From Ferrovum sp. JA12 (GTDB taxonomy: Bacteria > Pseudomonadota > Gammaproteobacteria > Burkholderiales > Ferrovaceae), in contig NZ_LJWX01000002.1 of NCBI RefSeq assembly GCF_001431705.1, positions 124,001 through 188,000 of the forward strand: a stretch of DNA of 64,000 bases, read 5' to 3'. The notes under the pieces were generated by a model that worked only from the letters and a program-made list of their open reading frames with translations, was not told the origin of the DNA and did not search any database. The position numbers and the translations under genes are program-made. Shown here piece by piece: positions 45,845 to 56,276 of this stretch (the first letter of the stretch is position 1; each line of letters starts with the position of its first letter).

Positions 45845-46768
45845 ATGGGTGGTTATTCATTATCTGATATGTCATCGATATTGATTATGCAAGGCTTTTC
45901 AGGGCTAAGCATGTTTAGTGTTCTACTGCTAATGGCTCTTGGTCTGGCAATCATTTTTGGGCAAATGGGGGTCATTAATATGGCGCATGGTGAGTTTATG
46001 ACCATTGGTGCCTATACCATTTATCTGACTTCATCATTAACTAACCATTATTTGCCATCATTGAAACCCTATTATTTCCTTATTGCTATTGGCGTTGCTT
46101 TTTGCCTGGCTTTTGCTATTGGTTATTTGGTGGAATATGTCTTAATACGACATTTATATAAAAGGCCTCTTGATACATTGCTTGCTACCTGGGGGTTGAG
46201 TCTCATTATGCAACAATTATTTAGATCCATATTTGGAGGCAGAGAGGTAAGTGCTGATTTACCCGATTGGCTGATGGGTTCTTGGAAGCCAACAGATTCT
46301 ATAGACATTCCCCTCAATGGTATTTTCGTACTAATCATGTCATTACTGGTGTGTATAGCAGTAGGATTATTTCTATTTAAATCTCAGTGGGGATTAAAAG
46401 TACGGGCCACGACTCAAAATAGAATCATGGCAGGTGCTGTGGGTATTAATACAAAAATGATTGACCGTATAACTTTTGCTATGGGGTGTGGTATAGCAGG
46501 GATTGCTGGGGCTTGTTTTACAACCATTGCTTCTACCAGTCCCACAAGCGGCTCTTTATATATTGTAGATACTTTCCTTGTGGTGGTATTTGGTGGTGCG
46601 GCCAGTTTACTGGGTACTGTGGCCTCCGCCTTCTCAATTGCTCAGGCGCAATCAATACTCACTTTCTTTATGACTAATGCAATGGGAAAAGTAGTTACTT
46701 TATTGACCATTATTGTCATATTAATGATTAGACCTGAAGGTCTGATGCGTAACAAAGTCAGACGATAA
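45845..46768 (+). CDS. urtB: Urea/amide ABC transporter permease UrtB
   Basis: A 307-residue LivH-type permease with about eight hydrophobic segments and typical motifs GLAIIFGQMGVINMAHGEFM and FLVVVFGGAASLLGT. AGGAG lies 7 nt before the ATG at 45845; an in-frame TTG at 45824 precedes the ribosome site and is rejected. Equivalent to FmdE of M. methylotrophus. Confidence 0.93.
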   Translation: MGGYSLSDMSSILIMQGFSGLSMFSVLLLMALGLAIIFGQMGVINMAHGEFMTIGAYTIYLTSSLTNHYLPSLKPYYFLIAIGVAFCLAFAIGYLVEYVLIRHLYKRPLDTLLATWGLSLIMQQLFRSIFGGREVSADLPDWLMGSWKPTDSIDIPLNGIFVLIMSLLVCIAVGLFLFKSQWGLKVRATTQNRIMAGAVGINTKMIDRITFAMGCGIAGIAGACFTTIASTSPTSGSLYIVDTFLVVVFGGAASLLGTVASAFSIAQAQSILTFFMTNAMGKVVTLLTIIVILMIRPEGLMRNKVRR

Positions 46769-46782
46769 CCGGAGAGATAACC

Positions 46783-47910
46783 ATGCAAACATTTGTTAGT
46801 CGTCTAATAAAAAACAAATCATCGGTAGACCTAATCATTATCGGGATTATTATCTTTGTTGTATTCCCACTTGGTCTGGATATATTTAGATTAAATTTAG
46901 TAGGTAAGTATCTCACCTTTGCGTTTACATCAATCGGTCTTGTTATGCTCTGGGGATACGGGGGTATTTTGAGTTTGGGACAAGGGATCTTTTTCGGGAT
47001 TGGTGGCTATTGTATGGCCATGTATCTCAAACTAGAGGCCTCTGATCCTGTGAGTACTTCACATCAGACCACACCAGGTATCCCCGACTTCATGGATTGG
47101 AATCAAATCACACAACTTCCTAGCTTTTGGATTCCGTTTCATAGTCTTCTTTTTACAATTGTGGCGATTATCGTGATTCCAATCATTATTGCCACTTTGA
47201 TTGGTACCTCTATGTTTAAACGCAGAGTGAGTGGGGTGTATTTTTCAATCATTACACAAGCCATTGCGGCCATTGTGACAATTCTTGTGGTGGGTCAACA
47301 AGGATTCACAGGGGGAATTAATGGCATTACGGATTTGAAAACTTTACATGGTTGGAATATCAACAGTGATTTTGCCAAATATATTCTCTACTTCATCAAT
47401 GGTGGTTTATTAATTTTATGTATTGTTCTATGTAAGTATGTGACCTCAACAAAACTAGGCAGATTGTTATTGGCATTAAGGGATAAAGAAGACCGAGTTC
47501 GTTTTTCAGGTTATGACGTGGCGAATTTTAAAATCTTTGCGTTTGCTTTAGCCGCAGTTATCTCCTCTATTGGGGGGGCCATGTTCACCTTGCAGGTGGG
47601 ATTTATGTCGCCTTCAATAATCGGCATTGTCCCGTCTATTGAAATGGTGATATTTGCAGCCATAGGGGGACGTATGTCTCTTATCGGTGCGGTGTATGGA
47701 GCTTTAGTGGTGAACTATGGCAAAACTCTCTTTTCTGAATCCTTCCCAACATTATGGCTATTTTTTATGGGAGCCCTCTTTATTGGAGTCGTTATGTTTT
47801 TTCCTGAAGGGTTATCAGGACTATATCTCAAGTACTGGCCAATGGTTAAAAACAAACTCATGAATAAATTCTGGGCAAAAAAAACAGTCACTGGTTCATC
47901 AATTAGCTAA
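46783..47910 (+). CDS. urtC: Urea/amide ABC transporter permease UrtC
   Basis: A 375-residue LivM-type permease, about ten hydrophobic segments. Family motifs WGYGGILSLGQGIFFGIGGY, RRVSGVYFSIITQA and GGRMSLIGAVYGALVVN. The long loop after helix 3 (residues 85-120) is usual for UrtC. Equivalent to FmdF. Confidence 0.93.
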   Translation: MQTFVSRLIKNKSSVDLIIIGIIIFVVFPLGLDIFRLNLVGKYLTFAFTSIGLVMLWGYGGILSLGQGIFFGIGGYCMAMYLKLEASDPVSTSHQTTPGIPDFMDWNQITQLPSFWIPFHSLLFTIVAIIVIPIIIATLIGTSMFKRRVSGVYFSIITQAIAAIVTILVVGQQGFTGGINGITDLKTLHGWNINSDFAKYILYFINGGLLILCIVLCKYVTSTKLGRLLLALRDKEDRVRFSGYDVANFKIFAFALAAVISSIGGAMFTLQVGFMSPSIIGIVPSIEMVIFAAIGGRMSLIGAVYGALVVNYGKTLFSESFPTLWLFFMGALFIGVVMFFPEGLSGLYLKYWPMVKNKLMNKFWAKKTVTGSSIS

Positions 47911-47921
47911 ATGGAATAATT

Positions 47922-48659
47922 ATGTCAAAAATTTCACTTGCAATAGAAGGCTTAACCGTTTCATTTGATGGATTCAAGGCGGTAGATGACTTAAATTTAT
48001 ATGTTGAAGAAAATGAATTAAGAGTCATTATTGGCCCCAATGGTGCTGGAAAAACCACTGTATTAGATTTGATATGTGGAAAAACAAAAGCCAGTTCAGG
48101 ATCAATTAAATTCAAAGACAAGGAGTTAACACAGTTACCTGAATACAAATTAGTCCAGCTAGGCGTAGGAAGAAAATTTCAAACTCCTTCTATCTATGAG
48201 AACTTAACTGTATTTGAAAATCTTGAGATTTCTTATCCCAAAGGGAGAGATGTATTAGGAGCCCTACTGTTCAAAAGGGACAGTATTGTAGAGAACAAAA
48301 TATCAGAAATCGCTGAAATGATTTTCTTGAATGATTTGTTGAATATGCAAGCAGGGCTATTGAGTCATGGTCAAAAACAATGGCTTGAAATAGGCATGTT
48401 GTTAATACAGGATCCAGAGTTACTGATGTTAGACGAACCTGTGGCGGGAATGAGTGTGGTTGAGCGTGAAAAAACTGCAGAGTTATTAAAAAAAATAGCA
48501 CAGGGACGCTCTCTCATAGTCATTGAACACGATATGGAGTTTGTGAAACGTATTGCTCATAAAGTCACTGTCTTACATCAAGGAAAATTGCTGGCAGAGG
48601 GAAATATGGAGTCGATTCAATCGAACCCAAAAGTTATTGAAGTTTATTTAGGTCATTGA
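47922..48659 (+). CDS. urtD: Urea/amide ABC transporter ATP-binding protein UrtD
   Basis: A 245-residue LivG-type ATPase. Walker A IGPNGAGKTTVLDL, signature LSHGQKQWLEIGMLL (the SHGQKQ form is characteristic of UrtD), Walker B LLMLDEPVAGMS, H-loop IEHDMEF. Operonic, 11 nt after urtC. Confidence 0.94.
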   Translation: MSKISLAIEGLTVSFDGFKAVDDLNLYVEENELRVIIGPNGAGKTTVLDLICGKTKASSGSIKFKDKELTQLPEYKLVQLGVGRKFQTPSIYENLTVFENLEISYPKGRDVLGALLFKRDSIVENKISEIAEMIFLNDLLNMQAGLLSHGQKQWLEIGMLLIQDPELLMLDEPVAGMSVVEREKTAELLKKIAQGRSLIVIEHDMEFVKRIAHKVTVLHQGKLLAEGNMESIQSNPKVIEVYLGH

Positions 48660-48669
48660 GGATAAAACC

Positions 48670-49371
48670 ATGTTAACACCTATGTTTTCTATTAAAAATC
48701 TCAATTCTGGATATGCTCAGAGTAAGGTGATTAGTGATATTTCTTTAGATATTAATAAACAAGAAATCGTGGCAATAATGGGTCGTAATGGAATGGGTAA
48801 AACCACTTTATTTAAAACCTTAATGGGAGTTATTCCAACCATGTCAGGTGAAGTAGTTGTTGATGGGGTGTCCCTATCAACAATGGAAACCTTTAGTCGC
48901 GTGAAAAATGGTATAGCGTATGTACCACAAGGAAGAATGATATTTTCAAATATGACAGTACTAGAAAATATTCAAACTGGCCTCTCCTCTGAATATGATG
49001 GAAAAGTTCCTGATGATATCTATGCATTATTTCCTGTTTTGTATGATATGCAAAAACGAAAAGGAGGTAATTTGTCAGGCGGACAACAACAGCAGTTGGC
49101 TATTGCCCGTGCGCTAGCCACCAATCCAAAAGTGTTATTGCTTGATGAACCCACGGAGGGTATTCAACCTTCCATTATTAAAGATATCGCTAAAACTCTT
49201 AAAGAAATACGTAAATTAAAAGAATTGACCATTGTGGTGTCCGAGCAAGTATTAAGTTTCACAATGGAGATTGCTGACCGTTTTTGTGTCATAGAAAAAG
49301 GTAAGTTTGTTTATCAAAATGTTGCATCCAATGTAGATGAAAAAATCATTAGTTCATATTTATCAGTTTAA
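48670..49371 (+). CDS. urtE: Urea/amide ABC transporter ATP-binding protein UrtE
   Basis: A 233-residue LivF-type ATPase. Walker A MGRNGMGKTTLFKTLMG (GMGKT form typical of UrtE), signature LSGGQQQQLAIARAL, Walker B LLLDEPTEGIQPS. Completes the five-gene transporter; 10 nt after urtD, and fmdA follows after 14 nt. Confidence 0.94.
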   Translation: MLTPMFSIKNLNSGYAQSKVISDISLDINKQEIVAIMGRNGMGKTTLFKTLMGVIPTMSGEVVVDGVSLSTMETFSRVKNGIAYVPQGRMIFSNMTVLENIQTGLSSEYDGKVPDDIYALFPVLYDMQKRKGGNLSGGQQQQLAIARALATNPKVLLLDEPTEGIQPSIIKDIAKTLKEIRKLKELTIVVSEQVLSFTMEIADRFCVIEKGKFVYQNVASNVDEKIISSYLSV

Positions 49372-49385
49372 TTTAGGAGACAGTT

Positions 49386-50618
49386 ATGACCGATACATTA
49401 ATTAAAGTTGATTTAAAAGAGTCACCTTATAACAATGAGAACATCCACAATCGTTGGCATCCGGATATTCCCATGGCCTGTTGGGTTAAGCCAGGTCATG
49501 ATTTTATCTTAGAGACCTATGATTGGACGGGTGGTTTTATTAAAAATGACGACTCTGCTGATGATGTGAGAGACATTGATTTATCCATTGTACATTTTCT
49601 GTCCGGACCAGTAGGCGTGGAAGGCGCTGAGCCGGGGGATCTATTGGTAGTGGACCTACTTGACATTGGGGCAAAACAAGAGAGTTTATGGGGATTTAAT
49701 GGGTTCTTTTCAAAAAACAACGGCGGTGGTTTTTTAACGGAATTTTTCCCCCATGCCCAAAAATCAATTTGGGATATACAAGGCATGTTTACTAAAAGTC
49801 GACATGTTCCTGGTGTAAATTATGCTGGCTTAATTCACCCTGGATTAATTGGCTGTTTACCCAGCCATGATTTACTCGAACAATGGAATTCACGTGAACA
49901 AGCGTTAATTGATACCAATCCGCAGAGAGTCCCTCCTTTAGCCAATCCTCCTTTTCCCTCTACAGCCCATATGGGTAAATTAACGGGTGACGCCAAGGCT
50001 GCAGCAGCCATGACCGGAGCCAGAACGGTACCACCCAGAGAACACGGTGGAAATTGTGATATTAAAGATTTATCACGTGGTTCTAAAATATTTTTTCCAG
50101 TTTATGTCAAAGGCGCTGGCTTATCCGTAGGCGATCTACATTTCAGTCAAGGTGACGGTGAAATTACCTTTTGTGGTGCTATTGAAATGGCGGGTTGGGT
50201 ACATATGAAAGTTGAGTTAATCAAAGGGGGAATGGAGAAATACGGTATTAAGAACCCAATTTTTCAGCCCAGTCCTATTACACCTAACTACAAGGACTAT
50301 TTGATATTCGAGGGTATTTCTGTAGATAACTCTGGTAAACAGTATTATTTAGATGTGAATGTGGCTTATCAACAGGCCTGTTTAAACGCTATAGAGTACT
50401 TAACAAAGTTTGGTTATAGTCCATCTCAAGCCTATTCAATTTTAGGTACGGCCCCCGTTCAAGGTCATATTAGTGGGGTAGTGGATATTCCTAATTCATG
50501 CGCTACGCTTTGGTTACCTACAGATATTTTTGAATTTGATATTAAACCGAATGCTTTAGGTCCTACTATATTTATTAATGGTGGGGCAACTATGCCCATT
50601 TCTTTTGATAAGGAATAG
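49386..50618 (+). CDS. fmdA: Formamidase
   Basis: A 410-residue acetamidase/formamidase-family enzyme hydrolysing formamide to formate and ammonia. Near-signature segments: NRWHPDIPMACWVKPG, GPVGVEGAEPGDLLVVD, FPHAQKSIWDIQG, HPGLIGCLPSH, PPREHGGNCDIKDLS. Length equals that of the Methylophilus enzyme class. Lies directly after urtE, as substrate-specific catabolism behind the transporter. Unrelated to the nitrilase-type AmiE encoded two genes later. Confidence 0.95.
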   Translation: MTDTLIKVDLKESPYNNENIHNRWHPDIPMACWVKPGHDFILETYDWTGGFIKNDDSADDVRDIDLSIVHFLSGPVGVEGAEPGDLLVVDLLDIGAKQESLWGFNGFFSKNNGGGFLTEFFPHAQKSIWDIQGMFTKSRHVPGVNYAGLIHPGLIGCLPSHDLLEQWNSREQALIDTNPQRVPPLANPPFPSTAHMGKLTGDAKAAAAMTGARTVPPREHGGNCDIKDLSRGSKIFFPVYVKGAGLSVGDLHFSQGDGEITFCGAIEMAGWVHMKVELIKGGMEKYGIKNPIFQPSPITPNYKDYLIFEGISVDNSGKQYYLDVNVAYQQACLNAIEYLTKFGYSPSQAYSILGTAPVQGHISGVVDIPNSCATLWLPTDIFEFDIKPNALGPTIFINGGATMPISFDKE

Positions 50619-50624
50619 CGTGTT

Positions 50625-50930
50625 ATGCCTACTTATGATTTTTATTGTACACAATGTGGTTCTTTTGAATTGATGTTAAAAATAAGTCATCGAAATGAAC
50701 CACAGTCTTGTCCTGAATGTGGAGGAGGGGCTGTAAGACAGATTCTCTATGCTCCACAATTAGTAGATATGCCAATTGAAAGGCGTCAAGCCATGCAAAT
50801 CAATGAGCGATCCGCCCATGAACCAAAACTAAAATCCCATGGTTCGGGTTGTTCTTGTTGCAGTACTTCAACATCAGAAAAAGCACCTAAGGCTTTTGCT
50901 AACAAAAGACCTTGGATGATTAGTCATTAA
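50625..50930 (+). CDS. fmdB: FmdB-family zinc-ribbon protein
   Basis: A 101-residue protein with an N-terminal zinc ribbon (YDFYCTQCGSFE ... CPECGG). The C-terminus carries an extra cysteine cluster (GCSCC). FmdB was proposed as a regulator of fmdA in M. methylotrophus; the molecular role of the family is not settled. Between fmdA and amiE with short spacers (6 and 15 nt). Confidence 0.9.
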   Translation: MPTYDFYCTQCGSFELMLKISHRNEPQSCPECGGGAVRQILYAPQLVDMPIERRQAMQINERSAHEPKLKSHGSGCSCCSTSTSEKAPKAFANKRPWMISH

Positions 50931-50945
50931 ATAAAGGAAACTAAA

Positions 50946-51965
50946 ATGATACACGGAGATATTTCTAGCAGTAACGATACAGTGGGTGTTGCAGTCGTCA
51001 ACTATAAAATGCCTCGTTTACATACTAAAGAGGAGGTTTTAGCCAATGCACACAATATTGCCAATGTGGTAAAAGGTATGAAAACTGGTTTGCCTGGTTT
51101 AGACCTCGTGATTTTTCCGGAATACAGTACCCATGGAATTATGTATGATTCTAAAGAAATGTATGACACTGCTGCCACGGTACCGGGAGCTGAAACTGCT
51201 ATTTTTGCTGAAGCCTGTAGAGCGGCAAATGTATGGGGAGTATTTTCGCTAACAGGAGAACAACATGAGGGCCATCCACATAAAGCGCCCTACAACACTC
51301 TGATTTTAATGAATAATCAAGGTGAAATTGTACAAAAATACAGAAAAATTATGCCTTGGACGCCCATTGAGGGGTGGTATCCTGGCGATAAAACCTATGT
51401 TTCTGAAGGACCAAAAGGTTTGAAAATCAGTTTGATTATATGTGATGACGGCAATTATCCTGAAATTTGGAGAGATTGCGCGATGAAGGGGGCAGAGTTA
51501 ATTATCCGTTGTCAGGGGTATATGTATCCTGCTAAAGAGCAACAAATCCTTATTTCAAAAGCAATGGCTTTTGCTAATAATACTTATGTCGCTGTGGCCA
51601 ATGCGGCAGGCTTTGACGGAGTCTATTCATATTTCGGACATTCTGCGATCATTGGCTTTGATGGAAGAACTTTAGGCGAATGTGGTGAAGAGGAAAATGG
51701 TGTTCAATATGCTGCGCTCTCTAAGAGTTTAATTCGTGATTTTAGAAAAAACGGACAATCTGAGAATCATTTGTATAAACTTCTTCATAGAGGGTATACG
51801 GGAAAAATTAACTCTGGCGAGAACGTTAACGGCGTAGCAGAATGCCCCTATGATTTTTATAAAAACTGGGTTAATGATCCAATTAAAACCAAAGAAACTG
51901 TAGAGCTATTAACCCGAAATACGCCTGGAACAAAGGAATGTCCAATTCCAGGTATTCCTAACTAA
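50946..51965 (+). CDS. amiE: Aliphatic amidase
   Basis: A 339-residue nitrilase-superfamily amidase hydrolysing acetamide, propionamide and related short amides. It begins [20 protein letters not shown], almost identical to Pseudomonas AmiE. The catalytic triad is visible: E59 in IFPEYSTHG, Lys in QKYRKIMPW, Cys in [13 protein letters not shown]. The close similarity to AmiE over its full length, not AmiF, makes this an aliphatic amidase; the separate FmdA covers formamide. Confidence 0.96.
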   Translation: MIHGDISSSNDTVGVAVVNYKMPRLHTKEEVLANAHNIANVVKGMKTGLPGLDLVIFPEYSTHGIMYDSKEMYDTAATVPGAETAIFAEACRAANVWGVFSLTGEQHEGHPHKAPYNTLILMNNQGEIVQKYRKIMPWTPIEGWYPGDKTYVSEGPKGLKISLIICDDGNYPEIWRDCAMKGAELIIRCQGYMYPAKEQQILISKAMAFANNTYVAVANAAGFDGVYSYFGHSAIIGFDGRTLGECGEEENGVQYAALSKSLIRDFRKNGQSENHLYKLLHRGYTGKINSGENVNGVAECPYDFYKNWVNDPIKTKETVELLTRNTPGTKECPIPGIPN

Positions 51966-51981
51966 TCTTGAGGAAGACACT

Positions 51982-52860
51982 CTGGATCATATTTATAACA
52001 ACTTTTTTCCATTAATTAATGATCCAGAGGTTAAGTCCGAAGGGTGGAAAGCAGCACTTTATTTGAGTTTTGATTTTGCTCAGAATAAATCAAGATTGTT
52101 ATCGAAACGTCATTATGGGCCATTGAGGATTCAAAAAACACTCTATCCAGAGGGGGACAAAATATGTCATGTAATTTTATTGCATCCCCCAGGTGGTGTG
52201 GCTGGAGGGGATAGTCTTACTATTTCTCTTGATGTTCAGCAGGGAGCACATGTTTTGGCGACGCAACCTGGAGCTACAAAATGGTATAAGTCCGCAGGAC
52301 TCAGTGCCAAGCAAGATATTTTCATAAGGTTATCTGAAGAATCAACTTTAGAATGGTTACCCCAAGAGAATATTTTTTTTGATAACACAAAATCAACGAT
52401 CACCACCTCTGTTGAATTAACAAAGAACTCTATTTTTTTTACTTGGGATATAAACTGCTTTGGGAGGAGATTATCAAATGAAACCTTTAAACAGGGTGAA
52501 TTAAGTACTCGGTATAGAATAAAGCTTGAGGATAAATGGTTATTAAATGAACAGGGTTTCTTTCTGGGTACGGATTCTTTTATGAATTCTCCGGTAGGAA
52601 TGGCAAAGAAATCCGTATGGGCTACGTTTATGGTTTATCACCCATTATTAACTCCTGAATTAATGATTGAGTGCCGCCAACTGGTGGCAGAGGAGAAAGA
52701 GTCTTTTGTGGGGCTGACACTCAATAATGGCATATTATTTGCAAGATATTTGGGGGATTCATCAGAAAGCGCAAAAAATTATTTTATTACTTTATGGCAG
52801 TTTTTAAGGCCAATCTTATCTGTGGGGCAACCTAATAGCCCCAGAATTTGGAGGACATGA
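51982..52860 (+). CDS. ureD: Urease accessory protein UreD (start uncertain)
   Basis: UreD scaffold for nickel insertion into urease, acting with UreF and UreG. Family motifs: RHYGPLRIQKTLYPEG, HPPGGVAGGDSL, TQPGATKWYKS and WLPQENIFFD. The nearest standard start, TTG 52063, cuts the conserved first strand (GWKAALYLSF): the frame stays open upstream with family-like residues but no ATG, GTG or TTG. The CTG at 51982, with AGGAAG 5 nt upstream, is my best candidate; ATT at 51991 is another. 292 residues from the CTG, 265 from the TTG. Confidence 0.9.
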   Translation: MDHIYNNFFPLINDPEVKSEGWKAALYLSFDFAQNKSRLLSKRHYGPLRIQKTLYPEGDKICHVILLHPPGGVAGGDSLTISLDVQQGAHVLATQPGATKWYKSAGLSAKQDIFIRLSEESTLEWLPQENIFFDNTKSTITTSVELTKNSIFFTWDINCFGRRLSNETFKQGELSTRYRIKLEDKWLLNEQGFFLGTDSFMNSPVGMAKKSVWATFMVYHPLLTPELMIECRQLVAEEKESFVGLTLNNGILFARYLGDSSESAKNYFITLWQFLRPILSVGQPNSPRIWRT

Positions 52861-52866
52861 CAGTAA

Positions 52867-53169
52867 ATGGACTTAACCCCAAGAGAAAAAGATAAATTAT
52901 TAATCTTTACAGCATCCTTATTAGCGGAACGACGGTTGGCAAAGGGGCTAAAACTGAATTATCCCGAAGCGGTTGCCTATTTGACGGCTGCCATTATGGA
53001 GGGAGCTCGAGAGGGAAAAACCGTGGCGGAACTAATGAGTTTTGGGACCACTTTATTATCAAGAAATGATGTCATGGAGGGGATCCCTGAGCTTATTCCT
53101 GACGTGCAAGTTGAAGCGACATTTCCAGATGGCACTAAATTGGTCACCGTCCACCAACCAATTATCTAA
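52867..53169 (+). CDS. ureA: Urease subunit gamma
   Basis: A 100-residue structural subunit: [20 protein letters not shown] at the start, then [17 protein letters not shown] and the terminal [13 protein letters not shown] are invariant family features. Separate from ureB as in most proteobacteria (no fusion). Confidence 0.97.
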   Translation: MDLTPREKDKLLIFTASLLAERRLAKGLKLNYPEAVAYLTAAIMEGAREGKTVAELMSFGTTLLSRNDVMEGIPELIPDVQVEATFPDGTKLVTVHQPII

Positions 53170-53177
53170 GGATGCAT

Positions 53178-53486
53178 ATGATTCCAGGCGAATATATTTT
53201 ATGTGATGAAAATATTATGATTAATGAAGGTCGTGTTACCTCCTCTCTTCAGGTGGTTAATTCAGGAGATAGACCTGTTCAAGTGGGCTCTCATTATCAT
53301 TTTTATGAAACTAATATGTGTCTATTATTTGATCGTGAATTAGCAAAGGGGATGAGATTAAATATTCCGGCAGGTACTGCTGTCAGATTTGAGCCAGGGC
53401 AGAGTAGAAAAGTAGAGCTGGTAGAGATCGCAGGTTTAAGAAACATTTTTGGTTTTCAGGGAAAAATTCAAGGTGAGTTGAAATGA
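53178..53486 (+). CDS. ureB: Urease subunit beta
   Basis: A 102-residue structural subunit beginning [19 protein letters not shown]; also [11 protein letters not shown] and [15 protein letters not shown]. The ATG at 53178 has AAGGA 5 nt upstream and gives the canonical MIPGE start; the ATG at 53172 overlaps that site. Overlaps ureJ by 4 nt. Confidence 0.97.
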   Translation: MIPGEYILCDENIMINEGRVTSSLQVVNSGDRPVQVGSHYHFYETNMCLLFDRELAKGMRLNIPAGTAVRFEPGQSRKVELVEIAGLRNIFGFQGKIQGELK

Positions 53487-54061
53487 TTAATTTATTTAAA
53501 TATGTATCTGTACTACTCTGTACGTTATTGTTTATTCCAGAAATTGCTTTTGCTCATCCGGGCCATGGCCAGGGTTTTCTGGGAGGTATAGTTCATCCTT
53601 TTACTGGCATAGATCATATATTAGGGATGCTTGGAATGGGGGCATGGGCAGCGCTCAGAGCCAATAAAAAAGGAATATGGTTTTTTGTGATCTACCTTAC
53701 AGGGCTTCTTGTAGGGGGGGTGATAGGGATTACTTTTAATTTACACATTAATCCTGATATTTATATTGCTTTATCAATTGCTATGACGGGTTGTTTTATT
53801 ATTAGGAGATCCGATACCAATTGGATGACTCAATTAATATTAACGTCGTCCTTTGCTTTAGGTCACGGCGTAGCGCATGGTATGGAAGTCCCTCGCTTAG
53901 CACATCCTACCGAGTTCATTTTAGGATTTTTAATTTCAAGTTCAATCATATTTTGTTTGGGTTTCTTGTTTGGGAAGAAAATTCATACACAATCCCAACT
54001 TAAAAGAAATACCGGATATATTCTTTTCTTATCCGCGATTGGTTTGATGATGGAGAGTTAA
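53483..54061 (+). CDS. ureJ: HupE/UreJ family nickel permease
   Basis: A 192-residue membrane protein with signal peptide ending EIAFA, mature start [22 protein letters not shown] (split), the family's metal-binding histidine motif [12 protein letters not shown], and about six helices. A second conserved motif is [12 protein letters not shown]. UreJ/HupE proteins import nickel (or cobalt) for the urease in whose operon they lie. ureC begins at the next base. Confidence 0.93.
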   Translation: MINLFKYVSVLLCTLLFIPEIAFAHPGHGQGFLGGIVHPFTGIDHILGMLGMGAWAALRANKKGIWFFVIYLTGLLVGGVIGITFNLHINPDIYIALSIAMTGCFIIRRSDTNWMTQLILTSSFALGHGVAHGMEVPRLAHPTEFILGFLISSSIIFCLGFLFGKKIHTQSQLKRNTGYILFLSAIGLMMES

Positions 54062-55771
54062 ATGACTCAAAAAATGGATCGAAAAGCTTACGCTGAAATG
54101 TTTGGTCCCACTACCGGGGATCGGATACGTTTAGCGGATACAGAACTGTTTATAGAAATAGAAAAGGATCTCACCACGTATGGTGAAGAAGTAAAATTTG
54201 GTGGTGGCAAAGTTATTCGTGACGGCATGGGCCAATCTCAATTAACGGCAAAAGATGTGGCTGATACGGTGATTACCAATCCCGTGATCATTGATCCTAT
54301 ATTGGGAGTCATCAAAGCTGATCTTGGAATTAAGGATGGACGTATATGGAGAATTGGTAAAGCTGGAAATCCTGATATTCAACCCAATGTGACTATTCCA
54401 ATAGGCGGAGCAACTGAAATCATTGCGGGTGAGGGCTTGATTATTACCGCCGGAGGCATTGACTCTCATATCCATTTTATCTGTCCACAACAAATTGAAG
54501 AGGCTCTATGCTCGGGTATCACGACAATGTTAGGTGGTGGGACAGGACCTGCTACAGGGACCTTTGCCACAACCTGTACTCCAGGACCTTGGCATATTCA
54601 TAATATGTTAAAAGCAGCAGACTCCTTTCCTATGAATTTGGGGTTTATGGGAAAAGGTAATGTTTCCAAACCAGAGCCTTTGCTAGAGCAAATTAAAGCT
54701 GGAGCTATTGGTTTGAAACTTCACGAAGATTGGGGTAGCACGCCTGCGGCAATAGATAATTGTCTGACCGTGGCAGATCAGTATGATATTCAGGTGGCAA
54801 TACATACTGATACCTTAAATGAATCAGGTTTTGTGGAAACCACTATTGCTGCTTTTAAAAATAGAACTATACATACTTTTCATACTGAAGGTGCAGGAGG
54901 TGGTCATGCTCCTGATATTATTAAAGCAGCTGGTCTGAATAACGTTTTACCGTCATCTACTAATCCAACTAGACCTTATACAGTCAATACTATTGATGAG
55001 CACCTGGATATGCTGATGGTATGTCACCATTTGGACTCATCCATAGCAGAGGATGTGGCTTTTGCAGAATCTCGGATTAGACGGGAAACTATTGCTGCAG
55101 AAGATATACTGCATGACATGGGTGTTTTCTCCATGATGTCATCAGATTCTCAGGCCATGGGGAGAGTGGGAGAGGTGATTATTAGAACTTGGCAAACAGC
55201 ACACAAAATGAAATGTCAGCGTGGCCCATTACCAGAGGACAATGAAGGTCATGATAATTATAGAGTAAAAAGGTACATCGCAAAATATACCATCAATCCA
55301 GCTATTTCTCATGGTATCAGTCATGAGGTGGGGACCTTAGAGGAGAATAAGTTAGCTGATATTATTCTATGGAAGCCAAGTTTTTTTGGTGTAAAACCCC
55401 TTCAGATTCTAAAGGGAGGAGTTATCGCCTATTCAGTGATGGGTGATCCTAACGCCTCTATTCCAACGCCACAACCTGTGCATTATCGACCTATGTTTGG
55501 CGCCTATGGTAAAAGTGTATGGTTAAATAGCGTTACTTTCGTGTCACAAGTGTCAATGGCTACGGAAGAGCTAAAATCGTTAGGCTTAGAAAAACGCTTG
55601 GTTGCAGTGAAGAATACGAGACAAGTGACCAAACAAGACATGATCTTGAATAATGCAACCCCGGTGATTACCGTGGATCCTGAAACGTATTTAGTGTGTG
55701 CGGATGGGCTCCCTTTAGTGTGTGAGCCCTTTGATGAACTCCCTTTGGCGCAAAGATATTTTCTTTTTTAG
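54062..55771 (+). CDS. ureC: Urease subunit alpha (catalytic)
   Basis: A 569-residue amidohydrolase hydrolysing urea to ammonia and carbamate with two Ni ions. Metal-binding HIH in [13 protein letters not shown], carbamylated lysine K219 in [22 protein letters not shown] and [14 protein letters not shown] ligands, and the mobile flap C321/H322 in [10 protein letters not shown]. Full-length and intact. Confidence 0.98.
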   Translation: MTQKMDRKAYAEMFGPTTGDRIRLADTELFIEIEKDLTTYGEEVKFGGGKVIRDGMGQSQLTAKDVADTVITNPVIIDPILGVIKADLGIKDGRIWRIGKAGNPDIQPNVTIPIGGATEIIAGEGLIITAGGIDSHIHFICPQQIEEALCSGITTMLGGGTGPATGTFATTCTPGPWHIHNMLKAADSFPMNLGFMGKGNVSKPEPLLEQIKAGAIGLKLHEDWGSTPAAIDNCLTVADQYDIQVAIHTDTLNESGFVETTIAAFKNRTIHTFHTEGAGGGHAPDIIKAAGLNNVLPSSTNPTRPYTVNTIDEHLDMLMVCHHLDSSIAEDVAFAESRIRRETIAAEDILHDMGVFSMMSSDSQAMGRVGEVIIRTWQTAHKMKCQRGPLPEDNEGHDNYRVKRYIAKYTINPAISHGISHEVGTLEENKLADIILWKPSFFGVKPLQILKGGVIAYSVMGDPNASIPTPQPVHYRPMFGAYGKSVWLNSVTFVSQVSMATEELKSLGLEKRLVAVKNTRQVTKQDMILNNATPVITVDPETYLVCADGLPLVCEPFDELPLAQRYFLF

Positions 55772-55781
55772 GGAGTTAACG

Positions 55782-56276
55782 ATGCTTGTTATTGAAAAAA
55801 AAATACACTCAGACTCACATCCTATTGACGGTTTTTTAGTGCTACCCTTTGAACTACGCTGTAAAAATCGTCTATTAACTCAGTTAGAAAGTGGTGAAGA
55901 GGTCGGACTTTTTTTAGAAAGAGGAACCGTGTTACGTGGAGGGGATAAACTTCTCACTAATGATGAACGTATCATAGAGGTGCTGGGTGCCCCGGAACTA
56001 TTAACGGTTGCCTTAACAACTGATATGAATCTACTCGCTCGAGCCGCCTATCATCTTGGTAATAGGCATATTCCAGTTGAAATAAGAAGTGATCGACTAC
56101 TTTTTCAAAGAGATCATGTTCTTGCAGAAATGGTCAATCGATTAGGGTTACAGGTGGAGGAAGCGCATATACCCTTTGAACCCGAATCAGGTGCTTATGG
56201 TAAACATGTGGGCCATTCTCATGGTCACAGCACAGACGGCATAGGAAGAGGGGCGAGAATTCATGAAATGCAGTGA
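55782..56276 (+). CDS. ureE: Urease accessory protein UreE (nickel chaperone)
   Basis: A 164-residue nickel metallochaperone with the N-terminal peptide-binding domain and the C-terminal metal-binding domain (HLGNRHIPVEI), ending in a modest His-rich tail HVGHSHGHS. ATG at 55782 lies after GGGAG; the longer frame from 55722 lies inside ureC and is rejected. Overlaps ureF by 14 nt. Confidence 0.95.
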   Translation: MLVIEKKIHSDSHPIDGFLVLPFELRCKNRLLTQLESGEEVGLFLERGTVLRGGDKLLTNDERIIEVLGAPELLTVALTTDMNLLARAAYHLGNRHIPVEIRSDRLLFQRDHVLAEMVNRLGLQVEEAHIPFEPESGAYGKHVGHSHGHSTDGIGRGARIHEMQ

